DNA of 64,000 bases, taken from NCBI RefSeq assembly GCF_006716695.1, contig NZ_VFPN01000001.1, forward strand, positions 1,116,001 to 1,180,000, given 5' to 3'. Below, in pieces: positions 47,517 through 57,203 of this stretch. The notes under the pieces are model-generated. The model was not told the DNA's origin, made no database searches, and saw only the letters and a program-made list of their open reading frames with translations. This DNA is from Klugiella xanthotipulae. GTDB taxonomy: Bacteria; Actinomycetota; Actinomycetes; Actinomycetales; Microbacteriaceae. Made by a program: the position numbers and the translations under genes. Each line of letters starts with the position of its first letter. Position 1 is the stretch's first letter.

Positions 47517-48509
47517 TTAGTAGGACAGGACGCGGTCCACGGCCTCCAGCACGCGGTCGGCATCGGGCAGGTACTGAGACTCTAGCTTGGCGGGTGGGAA
47601 GGGTGCGTCGTAACCAGACACCCGCAGTACCGGTGCCTCCAACGAGTAGAAGGCCCGTTCGCCGATGGTTGCGGCGATCTGGCTGCCCACGCTGGCGTTT
47701 TCGGGAGCCTCCTGTGCGACCACGAGACGGCCGGTCTTGCGCACCGATTCCAGGATGGGATCGTAGTCGAGCGGTGAGAGCGTGCGCAGATCAATGACCT
47801 CAATACTCGTACCCTCCTCCTCGGCGAGCGCGGCGGCCTGCATCAGCACCGACACCATCGCGCCGTGGCCCACGACCGTCACATCGGTGCCCGTGCGGGC
47901 CACGAGACTCGTGTGCAAACCCGCAACGGGAACCCGGAAATCGACCTCGCCCTTCGGCCAGTAGCGACTCTTGGGTTCGAAGAACATCACGGGGTCGTTG
48001 CTGGCGATGGCCTCCTGAATCATCCAGTAGCCGTCGTTGGGGGTGGAGGGGCTCACCAGACGCAGGCCAGCACTGTGCGCGAAATAGGCCTCGGGGCTCT
48101 CCTGGTGGTGCTCAACCGCGCCAATGTGCCCGCCGTAGGGCACCCGGATCACCACGGGGAACGTTTGCGAACCCAGGTAGCGGTTAGTCAGCTTGGCAAG
48201 CTGTGAGGTGATCTGGTCAAATCCGGGAAAGATGAAGCCGTCAAACTGAATCTCGCAGACGGGCCGGTAGCCGCGCATGGCCAGGCCAATCGCGGTGCCG
48301 ATGATGCCGGACTCGGCGAGCGGAGTATCCAGCACCCGCTTGTCGCCAAACTCGGCGTGCAGCCCCTCGGTGATCCGGAAGACGCCGCCGAGCGTGCCGA
48401 TATCCTCGCCCATCAGGATGACCTTCTCATTATCGAGCAATGCCTGGCGGAGGCCGAGGTTAATGGCCCTGGCCATCGGGATATTCTGAATGTCGTCGTT
48501 CTGAGCCAT
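47517..48509 (-). CDS. bkdB: 2-oxoacid dehydrogenase E1 beta subunit
   Basis: A 330-residue transketolase-like E1-beta that completes the thiamine diphosphate site ([40 protein letters not shown]). The transketolase C-terminal domain is at about residues 200-325 ([20 protein letters not shown]). The ATG at 48509 overlaps the stop of the alpha gene, so the two are coupled as a heterotetramer. The longer frame is a shadow. Confidence 0.92.
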   Translation of the reverse strand: MAQNDDIQNIPMARAINLGLRQALLDNEKVILMGEDIGTLGGVFRITEGLHAEFGDKRVLDTPLAESGIIGTAIGLAMRGYRPVCEIQFDGFIFPGFDQITSQLAKLTNRYLGSQTFPVVIRVPYGGHIGAVEHHQESPEAYFAHSAGLRLVSPSTPNDGYWMIQEAIASNDPVMFFEPKSRYWPKGEVDFRVPVAGLHTSLVARTGTDVTVVGHGAMVSVLMQAAALAEEEGTSIEVIDLRTLSPLDYDPILESVRKTGRLVVAQEAPENASVGSQIAATIGERAFYSLEAPVLRVSGYDAPFPPAKLESQYLPDADRVLEAVDRVLSY

Positions 48510-49672
48510 TAGTTGTTCCCCTGTCCTGACTCCGCGGAGTCTTCGAACGAGTTCTCGTAGCGGGCAAACCATTCAGCCTGCGCATCCAGCACAGCGTGCG
48601 GCTCGCTATAGACGTAGTCGAAGATCACGTCGGTGGGCGGGTTGTCGAGCGCGAGTGTGCGACGACGAATATCGGCAGCAAAATCGGTTGCCTCCGTCGT
48701 CAGATCGGTGAAGTACCGCTCCCCCACCCCCCGCGAGCGCAGGAACGCCTCCATCCGGGTGATCGGGTCGCGGGCAACCCAGCCCGCCACCTCGCTGTCG
48801 CCGCGATATTTGGTCGGGTCGTCACTCGTGGTGTGGGCACCGATGCGGTAGGTGAGAGCCTCAATCAGTGACGGGCCCCGGCCGGCGCGGGCGTCATCCA
48901 GGTGCTTGGCGGTTACGGCGAAGCCCGCGAGCACGTCGTTTCCGTCGATCTGCACGCTCGGGATGCCGAAACCCGTGCCGCGCCGATAGAGCGGGGTGCG
49001 TGACTGCCGGCTCACCGGGACTGAAATCGCCCACTGGTTGTTTTGAAGGAAGAACACCTGCGGGGTCTGGTAGCTTGCGGCGAACACAAACGCCTCACTC
49101 ACGTCTCCCTGGCTCGTCGCACCATCGCCGAAGTAGACCATGGTGGCCTCGTCCGTCTCCGGGCTGCCGGTGCCCACGACACCGTCGAATTGCTGGCCCA
49201 TCGCGTAGCCTGTGGCGTGCAGCGCCTGCGAGCCGATGACGAGCGTGTAGAGACGGAAGTTGCCGTTTTTCGGGTCGTTAGGGTCCCACCCACTGTGCGT
49301 GACGCCGCGAAGTAGCGCCGCAATGCCCAGCAGATCAATACCGCGCACGAGGCCCACCGCGTGCTCCCGGTACGACGGGAAGATGTGGTCCTGCGGTTTC
49401 GCGGCGTGAGCCGAACCCACCTGGGCACCCTCCTGGCCGTGGCTGGGCACCCACAGACCCAGCTGACCCTGGCGCTGGAGGTTGGTGCAGGCCTCATCGA
49501 AGTAGCGGGTCATCACCATGTCGTGATGGAACCGCTGGTAGTCGGCTTCATCGAGGGTGTTCAGATAGGGAAGGTACTCCTCGTTGGCGGCATCTTCAAC
49601 CAGTTCGCCCGCGGGCGTGAGGAATTGCACGGGGGCCGGGTCGCTCTGCGGCACCGGGGTAGCGGGGCTCAT
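48509..49672 (-). CDS. bkdA: 2-oxoacid dehydrogenase E1 alpha subunit
   Basis: A 387-residue E1-alpha of the branched-chain type. The ThDP motif starts at GDGATSQGDVSEAFVFAASY and closes with NNQWAISVP. YRIGAHTTSDDPTKYR is the phosphorylation-loop region that favours branched-chain 2-oxoacids over pyruvate. The product is acyl-CoA from leucine, valine or isoleucine keto acids, as precursors for branched fatty acids. It is joined to the upstream aminotransferase gene by a 4-base overlap. Confidence 0.9.
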   Translation of the reverse strand: MSPATPVPQSDPAPVQFLTPAGELVEDAANEEYLPYLNTLDEADYQRFHHDMVMTRYFDEACTNLQRQGQLGLWVPSHGQEGAQVGSAHAAKPQDHIFPSYREHAVGLVRGIDLLGIAALLRGVTHSGWDPNDPKNGNFRLYTLVIGSQALHATGYAMGQQFDGVVGTGSPETDEATMVYFGDGATSQGDVSEAFVFAASYQTPQVFFLQNNQWAISVPVSRQSRTPLYRRGTGFGIPSVQIDGNDVLAGFAVTAKHLDDARAGRGPSLIEALTYRIGAHTTSDDPTKYRGDSEVAGWVARDPITRMEAFLRSRGVGERYFTDLTTEATDFAADIRRRTLALDNPPTDVIFDYVYSEPHAVLDAQAEWFARYENSFEDSAESGQGNN

Positions 49673-50790
49673 CGTGTACTCGCTTTCTGCGCGCTGCGGG
49701 CCGGTGAATCGGCGGGGAGGTCGGACAGGATGGTCTCGGCAACAGAGAGGAGGGTGGCGATGGCCGCGTCCTCACCCACCGAGACGCGGATGCCCTCGGG
49801 CGGGAAGGGGCGCACGATGAGTCCCGCGTCGGTGAACAGCCGGTTGGCATGCTCGGTCTGTTCCCCGAGCGGCAGCCAAAAAAAGTTGCCCTGAGCCTCC
49901 GGGATATTCCACCCAGCGGTGCGCAGGGCGGTGACGGCTCGGTCACGGCGCGCGGTGAGGTGCGCCACCCGCGCCATCAGCTCGCGCTCAGCGTCGAGCG
50001 AGGCGAGGGCGGCCTGCTGGGCGGCATCCGTGACGGCGAGCGGGATGGCGGCGGTGCGGGCGGCATCCAGGATGCGGCTATCACCAATTCCGTAGCCCAC
50101 GCGCAGCCCGGCCAAACCGTACGCCTTGGAGAAGGTGCGCAGAATGACGAGGTTGGGGTAGCGGCCAATGTAGTCGCGACCGTTGACCGCCGAGCCGTCG
50201 GTGACAAACTCGCAGTAGGCCTCATCGAGGGCCACGAGCAGGGTGGCGGGCACACGCGCCATAAAGTCTTCGAACTCGGCCGCGGCGATGACGGTGCCGG
50301 TGGGGTTATTGGGGCTGCACAGCAGGATGATGCGGGTACGGTCGGTGATCGCCGCCAGAATCGCCGCCAGGTCGTGCGCGTAGCTGGGCGTGTTGGGTAC
50401 CTGTACCGAGCGGGCCCCCGAAATAACACCGAGACCGGGGTACGCCTCGAAGCTACGCCACGAGTAAATGTATTCGTCTCCCGGTCCGGCAGCGGCGGAG
50501 ACCAGTTGATAGAGCAGCGCTACAGAGCCCGCGGTAACGTGGATGTTCTCGGTCGGCACGCCGTAACGCTCGGCGAGGGCGGCGCGGAGGGCGGGCATTC
50601 TGGCATCTGGATACCGATTAAAATCGGCGACGGTGAGAGCCCGGCTGGCCACCGAGGGCAGCGGATCGAAAGGGTTTTCGTTGCTGGAGAGTTTGTACCC
50701 CCCCGGTGCCGGTGCGACGCCCTGCGCGTAGGGCGGCGTGGCGAGGATCTCGCTGCGTAGTCGTACCGGAGCATCGTTTGTGCTGGTCAT
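49669..50790 (-). CDS. HisC-type aminotransferase
   Basis: A 373-residue class I/II PLP-dependent aminotransferase of the HisC group. PLP Lys lies in ILRTFSKAYGLAGLRVGYG. Other features are SSNENPFDPLPS at the N-terminus, CSPNNPTGTVI, and the Arg of FPPEGIRVSVG that binds the substrate carboxylate. HisC relatives also include aromatic and general aminotransferases. Its coupling to bkdA suggests it feeds 2-oxoacids to the dehydrogenase, so substrate could be an aromatic or branched amino acid and not histidinol phosphate. Confidence 0.85.
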   Translation of the reverse strand: MTSTNDAPVRLRSEILATPPYAQGVAPAPGGYKLSSNENPFDPLPSVASRALTVADFNRYPDARMPALRAALAERYGVPTENIHVTAGSVALLYQLVSAAAGPGDEYIYSWRSFEAYPGLGVISGARSVQVPNTPSYAHDLAAILAAITDRTRIILLCSPNNPTGTVIAAAEFEDFMARVPATLLVALDEAYCEFVTDGSAVNGRDYIGRYPNLVILRTFSKAYGLAGLRVGYGIGDSRILDAARTAAIPLAVTDAAQQAALASLDAERELMARVAHLTARRDRAVTALRTAGWNIPEAQGNFFWLPLGEQTEHANRLFTDAGLIVRPFPPEGIRVSVGEDAAIATLLSVAETILSDLPADSPARSAQKASTR

Positions 50791-50840
50791 CCATAGAGTC
50801 TACCGACGGCGTATTCTCAGGCGGGCATTTTTCGGCGGGC

Positions 50841-50849
50841 TGTGGATAA
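50841..50849 (-). other. Perfect DnaA box
   Basis: TTATCCACA on the minus strand, within the short divergent region between the aminotransferase and the four-helix membrane protein. Confidence 0.5.
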
Positions 50850-50889
50850 CCCCCGTGCACACGCACCAAAGCGGTGCAATAGTAGACGC

Positions 50890-51306
50890 ATGGCATTTGT
50901 GATTCGTGTTCTGATCAGCGCCGTTTCTCTGTGGTTCACGACCCTGATTGTGGGCGGCAATGGCAACACCGGCGTCTGGGTGGATCCCCTCTCGGATACC
51001 GCGGTGGGGGTCACGTTCACCTTTCTGGTGGTGGCCTTCATCTTTGGTCTCGTGAATGCCACGCTGGGCACGGTCATCCGCATCGTGTCGATCCCCCTGT
51101 ACATCATTACCCTGGGGCTCTTTGCCTTTATTGTGAACGGCCTGATGCTGCTGCTCACCGCGTGGTTCTCGGACCTGATTGGGTTTGGCCTGCGGGTGGA
51201 CGGCTTCTGGTGGGGCGTACTCGGGGCCATCGTGCTGAGCCTGTTTACCTGGGCGATTAACCTCGTGGTCAAGCCGTCGCAGGATTCGAAGCGGGACCGC
51301 GACTGA
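50890..51306 (+). CDS. Phage holin family protein (four-TM membrane protein)
   Basis: A 138-residue membrane protein with four hydrophobic helices (FVIRVLISAVSLWFTTLIVG, FTFLVVAFIFGLVNATLGTV, and two more). It belongs to the mycobacterial 4-TMS phage-holin superfamily IV, which is widespread in chromosomes and not tied to prophages. ATG at 50890; the longer frame is rejected. It is followed after 5 bases by the pentapeptide-like gene. Confidence 0.82.
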   Translation: MAFVIRVLISAVSLWFTTLIVGGNGNTGVWVDPLSDTAVGVTFTFLVVAFIFGLVNATLGTVIRIVSIPLYIITLGLFAFIVNGLMLLLTAWFSDLIGFGLRVDGFWWGVLGAIVLSLFTWAINLVVKPSQDSKRDRD

Positions 51307-51311
51307 CCGAC

Positions 51312-51971
51312 ATGGCCCACCAACTCACCCACGCCCCCCGTATCGACTCCCTCACCACCCCCGACCTGGCGGAGGCCGAGCTCGGCAGCCTCCGTGCCCA
51401 CGACACTCGCGAGGGCGAACGCTATCGGGGGGATGACCTCAGCGAACGGGATCTCTCGGGTGTCACCTTCCGTGAGTGCGCGTTTGTTGAGGTGACCGCC
51501 GATGACACCACGCTGCGTGCCGCCACATTTCTCGACACCACGCTGGAGCGTTTCAACGCGCCCACCCTGCGAGCGCCACGCTCCCGGCTCGCAGATGTGA
51601 GGGTGGATACCTGCCGCTGGGGGTCCGCCGAGTTCTACGACTCCAGCTGGAACTCGGTGCACATCAGCAATTGCAAGATCGGCTACCTCAACTTGCGCGG
51701 GGCACACCTACGAGACGTGCTCCTCAGCAATTGCAGCGTGGAGGAGCTTGACCTGGGCGGCGCAACCGCCACCCGCGTGGCCTGTGTGGACACCGCCGTG
51801 CAGACACTCGACGTCACCAACGCCACCCTCGAACACGTTGATCTGCGCGGGCTCGACCTGCGGGTGATTCACGGGATGTCCGGGCTACGCGGGGCCACCC
51901 TCAACGGTACGCAGGTCGCAGAGTTGGCGACGCTGCTGGCGCAGCAGGCCGGCATCCGGATCGAGGAATAG
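51312..51971 (+). CDS. Pentapeptide-repeat-like protein
   Basis: A 219-residue soluble protein with the A(D/N)LxX-type right-handed helix pattern: DDLSERDLSGVTFRECAFVE, DTTLRAATFLDTTLERFNA, LNLRGAHLRDVLLSNCSVEE, LEHVDLRGLDLRV. Pentapeptide proteins can shield gyrase or act as scaffolds, but no specific function is visible. Probably co-transcribed with the four-helix membrane protein. Confidence 0.83.
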   Translation: MAHQLTHAPRIDSLTTPDLAEAELGSLRAHDTREGERYRGDDLSERDLSGVTFRECAFVEVTADDTTLRAATFLDTTLERFNAPTLRAPRSRLADVRVDTCRWGSAEFYDSSWNSVHISNCKIGYLNLRGAHLRDVLLSNCSVEELDLGGATATRVACVDTAVQTLDVTNATLEHVDLRGLDLRVIHGMSGLRGATLNGTQVAELATLLAQQAGIRIEE

Positions 51972-52019
51972 TATGCGCATCCCCTCACGAGACCACCCGA
52001 TTGTGCTGGATGTGCCCGG

Positions 52020-52598
52020 GTGACAGAACCGAACGTGTCTTTCGCCTCGAACTACACCACAATAGAGACTGTGCCCCAGCCCAAGCAGAGTTCCTCAGAT
52101 GCCTTTCGCGTGTGCTTTGTGTGTACCGGCAACATTTGCCGCTCCCCCATGGCCGAGATTGTTTTTCGTCACATTGTGGATGTCGCTGGCCTGAGTGGGG
52201 AGGTGGAGGTGAGTTCACGCGGCACGGGCGATTGGCATGTCGGCGAGAAGGCAGATTCCCGCACCCTGACGGCCCTGACAGCCCGCGGCTACGACGGTCA
52301 TAGCCACCGCGCCCGCCAGATGGATCTGAACGACTTCACCAATAACGACCTGATCGTGGCCCTCGACCGCACCCATCTGCGCGTGCTCGGCACCCTCGCA
52401 CCCACGCCCGAGGAGCTCGACAAGGTAGAACTGCTCATGATATTCGCCTCGCGCAGCGGTGACCAGCTTGACGTGCCCGACCCCTACTACTCGGACGATG
52501 CGATGTTCAGCCAGGTGCTGCACACCGTCGAGGCGGCGTGTGCCGCCCTGTTCCACCAGCTTGAGCCCGCCATCCGACAGAGAGATATCACCGCATGA
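52020..52598 (+). CDS. Low-molecular-weight protein tyrosine phosphatase
   Basis: A phosphatase of about 192 residues or, from a GTG at 52071, about 175. The P-loop CTGNICRSPMAE has the catalytic Cys and Arg, and DPYYSDD supplies the general acid. The family dephosphorylates tyrosine kinases in envelope polysaccharide export and related signalling. I cannot decide between the two GTG starts; both precede the P-loop. The gene overlaps purB by 4 bases. Confidence 0.88.
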   Translation: MTEPNVSFASNYTTIETVPQPKQSSSDAFRVCFVCTGNICRSPMAEIVFRHIVDVAGLSGEVEVSSRGTGDWHVGEKADSRTLTALTARGYDGHSHRARQMDLNDFTNNDLIVALDRTHLRVLGTLAPTPEELDKVELLMIFASRSGDQLDVPDPYYSDDAMFSQVLHTVEAACAALFHQLEPAIRQRDITA

Positions 52599-53992
52599 GC
52601 ACCCTTCCTCCCCAGCCCCTCAGCCCGCTTGACGGCCGCTACCGCGCTGCCGTCGCCGACCTGGGCGATACGCTCTCCGAGGCCGGCCTGAACAAGGCGC
52701 GCGTGCATGTGGAGGTGGAGTGGCTTCTCTACCTCACCGACCACTCACTATTCGGTTCGACCCCGCTCGGTGCCGAGAATCAGGATGCCCTGCGCGCGTT
52801 TGCCCGCGACTTCGGCCAAACCGAGATCGACACCCTCGCCACCATCGAGGCGCGCACACGGCACGATGTGAAGGCCGTCGAGTATCTGGTGCGCGAGAAA
52901 CTCTCCCAGTTGGGCCTCGACTCCATCGCCGAGCTCACGCACTTTGCGTGCACAAGCGAGGACATCAACAACCTCTCCTACGGCATCACCGTGCGCGAGG
53001 CCGTGCAGGGCACCTGGCTGCCCCGCCTACGCCAGGTCATCGCCGAGCTGCGCCGCCAGGCCGAGGAGTACCGCGAACTGCCCATGCTGGCCCGCACCCA
53101 CGGCCAGCCCGCGACGCCCACCACGCTGGGCAAGGAACTCGCGGTGTTTGTGTACCGCCTGGAACGCCAGTGTGAGCAGATCGAGGCGGCCGAGTATCTG
53201 GGCAAGTTCAGCGGGGCCACGGGCACGTTTGCCGCGCATATCGCGGCTGATGCCGCCGTGGACTGGCCCGCAGCCTCCGAGGAGTTTGTCACCTCACTGG
53301 GGCTCACCTGGAACCCGCTCACCACGCAGATCGAATCGCACGACTGGCAGGCCGAGCTGTACGCACGGATTTCACACACCAACCGCATCCTGCACAACCT
53401 GGCCACGGATATCTGGACGTACATTTCGATCGGCTACTTCCGGCAGATCCCGGTGGAGGGGGCCACGGGCTCCTCGACCATGCCGCACAAGGTCAACCCA
53501 ATCCGGTTTGAGAACGCCGAGGCCAACCTGGAACTGTCCTGCGCTATCCTCGACTCGCTCGCCGCGACGCTCGTCACCAGCCGCATGCAGCGAGACCTGA
53601 CCGACTCGTCGGCGCAGCGCAACATCGGTGTGGGCTTTGGCCACTCGATGCTCGCGCTCGACAACATCCTGCGCGGCCTGGGCGAGATCGATGCGGCCCC
53701 CGAGCTGCTGGCCGCAGACTTAGACGGCAATTGGGAGGTCCTGGGTGAGGCTATCCAGACCGTGATCCGCGCCGAGGTGACCGCCGGGCGGTCGAGCATT
53801 CAGGACCCGTATGCGGCGCTCAAAGAACTCACACGCGGCAAGCGCATCGGTGCCGCCGACCTGGCCGCTTTTGTGGAGGGGCTGGAGATCGGGGCGGATG
53901 CCCGGGCCCGCCTCCTCGCGCTCACCCCCGCCAGCTACGTGGGGCTCGCCTCCGAACTGCTGGGGTACTTGCCCGCGGTCGCCGCAGAGTAG
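52595..53992 (+). CDS. purB: Adenylosuccinate lyase
   Basis: A 465-residue lyase of the fumarase/aspartase superfamily, acting twice in purine synthesis (SAICAR to AICAR and adenylosuccinate to AMP). The signature loop GSSTMPHKVNPIRFEN holds the catalytic serine region. THFACTSEDINNLSYG and ARTHGQPATPTTLGKELAVF are the two other conserved blocks. The start codon overlaps the phosphatase stop by 4 bases. Confidence 0.96.
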   Translation: MSTLPPQPLSPLDGRYRAAVADLGDTLSEAGLNKARVHVEVEWLLYLTDHSLFGSTPLGAENQDALRAFARDFGQTEIDTLATIEARTRHDVKAVEYLVREKLSQLGLDSIAELTHFACTSEDINNLSYGITVREAVQGTWLPRLRQVIAELRRQAEEYRELPMLARTHGQPATPTTLGKELAVFVYRLERQCEQIEAAEYLGKFSGATGTFAAHIAADAAVDWPAASEEFVTSLGLTWNPLTTQIESHDWQAELYARISHTNRILHNLATDIWTYISIGYFRQIPVEGATGSSTMPHKVNPIRFENAEANLELSCAILDSLAATLVTSRMQRDLTDSSAQRNIGVGFGHSMLALDNILRGLGEIDAAPELLAADLDGNWEVLGEAIQTVIRAEVTAGRSSIQDPYAALKELTRGKRIGAADLAAFVEGLEIGADARARLLALTPASYVGLASELLGYLPAVAAE

Positions 53993-54039
53993 CGGCATCA
54001 ACCGAGCGCACACAACCGCCCCGGTGGTGATCGTCCGAT

Positions 54040-54318
54040 CTAGTGCCCGCCACCCGCATCGTCGCGGTCCTGCGCGTCGATGTCGCGCTTCTCCAGGTCG
54101 TTGGGTTTCATCCCCATGCCGAGCAGGGCCAGCAGCACGAGCGTGACGATGAAGGCCCCACCGGCGAAGATGAGCGCCAGCTCGATCTGACGGGTTGACA
54201 TCAGACTGATGAGACCGGCAAAGATCGCGAGGATGGCGGCGAAACCCACCAGTTCGACCGGCTTGAGCCGGTCGCGCTTGCTGGGCTCGTGTGAGGGGGT
54301 CGGGGGCATCAGGGTCAT
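54040..54318 (-). CDS. Small two-helix membrane protein
   Basis: A 92-residue protein with two hydrophobic helices (FAAILAIFAGLISLM, IELALIFAGGAFIVTLVLLAL) and an acidic His/Asp-rich tail. Its ATG overlaps the stop of the following gene's neighbour by 4 bases. Unknown function; the pair is conserved in layout with the next gene. Confidence 0.65.
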   Translation of the reverse strand: MTLMPPTPSHEPSKRDRLKPVELVGFAAILAIFAGLISLMSTRQIELALIFAGGAFIVTLVLLALLGMGMKPNDLEKRDIDAQDRDDAGGGH

Positions 54319-54986
54319 GACTGGATCTCCGCTTGTACGCTGCCGCGAGGGTGGGGGGTGACTCCTACCGAGGCGGCCGCAATCCCCAGGTAGACACCGG
54401 CAATGGCGAGGTATCCACCACAGAAGCCCATGAGCGCAACGATGTCCTCACCCACAAAAAGACACACAATGGCCAGTATGGCGGCACACGCCGCCAGCAC
54501 GAAGTAGTCGCGTGCATAGCTGCGGCCGCGGCTGAACCAGCCGAGCAGGACGTCAATAACCGCCGTACCGGCCGCCCAGGCGATCACCAGGATGGCGAGC
54601 ATATCGATGACACCCTCGCGCAGGGTCAACGCCTGCGCCACGGCAGCGGCGTCCCCCGAGACGAGGGACTGAGCCTCCAGGGCCGAAGCCACCAGGGTGA
54701 GCGCCAGAATTCCCACCGCGGCGTTCAGCGCGGCATGAGCCACGACCGCCCTCCCCAGCGAACGCACGCCGACACGGAACACCGTCGCGCCCAGAGCCAG
54801 GGCGGAGACGATCCCAAAGATGCCCACAAAGATCAGATCAAACATGATGGTCCGGTGCAGGTGGGCGGTGAACGCCAGCACAATCGCGCCCGGCACGTAC
54901 ACGGCGGCACGGATAGAACTCACCAGCCGAAAGGCGGATGCCTCGCCCGTTGCCGCGGTGGCGGATTCGTGTAGAACAGCAGACAC
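54315..54986 (-). CDS. Polytopic membrane protein of unknown function
   Basis: A 223-residue protein with six hydrophobic segments (AVYVPGAIVLAFTAHL onward, LMGFCGGYLAIAGVYLGIAA last) and short charged ends. No enzyme motif. Overlaps the small membrane gene by 4 bases, suggesting a complex. Confidence 0.6.
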   Translation of the reverse strand: MSAVLHESATAATGEASAFRLVSSIRAAVYVPGAIVLAFTAHLHRTIMFDLIFVGIFGIVSALALGATVFRVGVRSLGRAVVAHAALNAAVGILALTLVASALEAQSLVSGDAAAVAQALTLREGVIDMLAILVIAWAAGTAVIDVLLGWFSRGRSYARDYFVLAACAAILAIVCLFVGEDIVALMGFCGGYLAIAGVYLGIAAASVGVTPHPRGSVQAEIQS

Positions 54987-55212
54987 GCTTAGATCTCTTC
55001 TCGTGTGGGAATGTGACCAGTGTACCTGCTGGACGCTTAGCGCAATCCGGCCCCGGGTTCTGGACCGATCGTATTCACGACCACTTTCCTGCCGGTTTCG
55101 GCAGCAAGGACGGCGAGGCCAATAAGTGCAGATCCTGACCGCTTAGGCCCGCGCGCGTCATGTTCGATGAACCGGCCACGTGCCCCGCACCGACTATCAC
55201 GCCGTCACGACG
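54987..55212. other. Intergenic region before the response regulator
   Basis: About 225 bases with no supported gene. It lies between the end of the response-regulator gene and the start of the membrane-protein pair. Confidence 0.4.
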
Positions 55213-55839
55213 TCAAATCGCTAACCCGCGGGCGAGTCGGAGCGCGAGAGCGGTGCGATCGGGCTCGTCAAGTTTGCGCAGCAGTGCGGACACGGTGTTC
55301 TTCACCGTGCCATGCGCGAGGTGGAGGCGCGTGGCGATCTCAGCATTCGGCAAGCCACGTGCGACGAGGTCGGCAACTGCCTGCTCGGCATCGGTGAGAG
55401 CGGGTTGCCTGTCAGCCGACGAACCGAACGACAGTGCTGCACGTGCGACGCGGGGATCGAGCACGAGACCGCCCGCGAGCACTTGGCGGATGGCATCCGT
55501 GAGCGCTTCCGTCGAGATGTCTTTCAGGAGGAATCCGGCGGCCCCCGCGTTGAGCAGCTGGTGCACGAGGCGAGCGTCGTCGAATGTCGTGAGCACGAGC
55601 ACGGGCAGGCCGGGATGCGACACCGTACATTGCTGTACGAGACCGAGCCCGTCGAGCACGGGCATCCTGGCGTCGGCGAGCACAACGTCGGGCGCGAGGT
55701 GCGGGATGAGCGCGAGTGCCCGCATCCCATTCTCGGCTTCGCCGACAACGTCGATAACCGGATCGGTTTCGAGGATCATGCGCAGGCCTCGCCGCAGCAG
55801 CTCTTGATCGTCTACGATGATCACGCGGATTGCACTCAT
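55213..55839 (-). CDS. NarL/LuxR-type response regulator
   Basis: A 208-residue two-component regulator. The receiver has the acidic pair IIVDDQE, phosphoacceptor Asp56 in VVLADARMP, Thr in LTTFDD and Lys in LLKDIS. The C-terminal LuxR HTH is LTDAEQAVADLVARGLPNAE with HLAHGTVKNTVSALLRKL. Partner of the kinase encoded 8 bases upstream. The longer frame to 56325 is a shadow of the kinase gene. Confidence 0.93.
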   Translation of the reverse strand: MSAIRVIIVDDQELLRRGLRMILETDPVIDVVGEAENGMRALALIPHLAPDVVLADARMPVLDGLGLVQQCTVSHPGLPVLVLTTFDDARLVHQLLNAGAAGFLLKDISTEALTDAIRQVLAGGLVLDPRVARAALSFGSSADRQPALTDAEQAVADLVARGLPNAEIATRLHLAHGTVKNTVSALLRKLDEPDRTALALRLARGLAI

Positions 55840-55847
55840 GCTACGTC

Positions 55848-57062
55848 CTATGCCGTGGCGCTGCTCACGAGGCGCATGTCGTTCGCCGCCGCTGGCAGGG
55901 CAACTGCAAGCCGGAAGCCGTCTAGCATCGGGGTCACGTCGAGCGTTCCCCCGAGCTCCTCGGCTCGAGCTCTGAGGGAGCGGAGGCCGAATCCCTCGGT
56001 GAATGGGATGGTGGACGGCCCGACGCCGTGATCCTCGAGCACGGCCTGCACAACTGCGGCAGGTGCAACGGTGTCGTTCGCCCCGCCGAGGATCATGCGC
56101 AGCTCCGCGGTGGTCGCATTCGAGTGGCGCACCACATTTGTCAGCCCCTCCTGCACGAAGCGCAGCAGCAGCAGGGAGTGCTCGTGGCTCAGCGCGGAGT
56201 CGTCGCCCTCTATTGACACGCGAATGTCGATGCCCGTGCCGCGGAACGCCTCGGCGACCGCGCGGAACGCCTCGGCGTTGCGAAGGGTACTGAGCTCGAC
56301 AGGGTGCATCGCGCGCACGAGGCACCGCATCGCGTCGAGAGACTCCCCAACAAGCTCGCGTGCGCGGCGCAGCTCCTCGTGCGCCGCATCCGAGTCATCG
56401 ACGCGGGCGGCGTAGTCGAGGGAGAGGCCGATGGCTGTGAGGCGATGCCCGAGGCTGTCGTGTAACTCGCGCGCTGTGCGTTCTCGCTCGCGCGCGAGCA
56501 CGAGGTCGCGGTCGGTGTTGAGACGGCCGCGCAAGTCAACGTTGGCCGCATCCAGTTGCCGAAGCGCGTCACGCAACGCTTCACCGGCGCGAAGGCTGTC
56601 GCCCAGCATCGCCGCGACCACCGCAGCAATGCCCGCGAAGAACATCGCGGCGATCGCTTCGCTCACCATAAGCTCGACCGAGCTGCCGGTCGACAGGTGC
56701 AGTACGACGACCAGCGCGACCAGTGCCGCCGCGTAACCCCACACGACGAACCCCGACGCGAACGTGATACCGAGCACAAGACAGGCCACCCAAATGATGC
56801 CGTAGTACAGCGAGCCATCGCCGAGCGTCATGGTCGCCGTGGCGATCACCGCGAACGCGATCGCTGCGACGTGCGACCGTAGCCGGTCGCGGCGCCACAG
56901 CACCCAGATCGCAATGGCGGCGGTGAGCAGCAGCACGACAGCCACCGATATCCACGTTGGCCTGCGATCGTAGGAGTACAGCACCATGAGCGCCGGCCCA
57001 CCCAATCCGGTGGCCGCGGCGAGGTCGAGCAGCAGGGCGCGGCGGGTCGGGATGCTGGACAT
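55848..57062 (-). CDS. NarX/DesK-type sensor histidine kinase
   Basis: A 404-residue HPK7 kinase. Five or six transmembrane segments occupy residues 10-150 with little outside the membrane. The H-box is RELHDSLGHRLTAIGLSLDY with the phosphorylated His. The ATPase has QEGLTNVVRHSNATT (N-box) and EGFGLRSLRARAEELGG (G-box). The membrane architecture suggests it senses something in or at the membrane. The divergent neighbour encodes a CPBP protease, a probable target. ATG at 57062. Confidence 0.9.
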   Translation of the reverse strand: MSSIPTRRALLLDLAAATGLGGPALMVLYSYDRRPTWISVAVVLLLTAAIAIWVLWRRDRLRSHVAAIAFAVIATATMTLGDGSLYYGIIWVACLVLGITFASGFVVWGYAAALVALVVVLHLSTGSSVELMVSEAIAAMFFAGIAAVVAAMLGDSLRAGEALRDALRQLDAANVDLRGRLNTDRDLVLARERERTARELHDSLGHRLTAIGLSLDYAARVDDSDAAHEELRRARELVGESLDAMRCLVRAMHPVELSTLRNAEAFRAVAEAFRGTGIDIRVSIEGDDSALSHEHSLLLLRFVQEGLTNVVRHSNATTAELRMILGGANDTVAPAAVVQAVLEDHGVGPSTIPFTEGFGLRSLRARAEELGGTLDVTPMLDGFRLAVALPAAANDMRLVSSATA

Positions 57063-57099
57063 ATCCTTCAGCGTATACAGTCGCGGGCTCGGCCACACG

Positions 57100-57142
57100 T
57101 GACCGGGGTCACGATTCGCGCAGCGTCGTTGATGACCGGGGT
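57100..57142. promoter_or_regulatory. Direct repeat TGACCGGGGT, 33 bases apart
   Basis: TGACCGGGGT occurs at 57100-57109 and 57133-57142, same orientation, spaced by three helical turns, in the 140-base divergent region between kinase and protease. This is the pattern expected for a dimerising NarL-type response regulator. Not tested. Confidence 0.4.
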
Positions 57143-57203
57143 AAGTCGCAGACGTGACTGCGGGGGCGCGCGGGATGCCTGGCGACTCCGTAGCGTCCCC
57201 TGT

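Noticed and set aside
50817-51707. Long minus-strand ORF opposite the four-helix membrane protein
   Set aside because: It is the antisense shadow of two well-supported genes on the plus strand.
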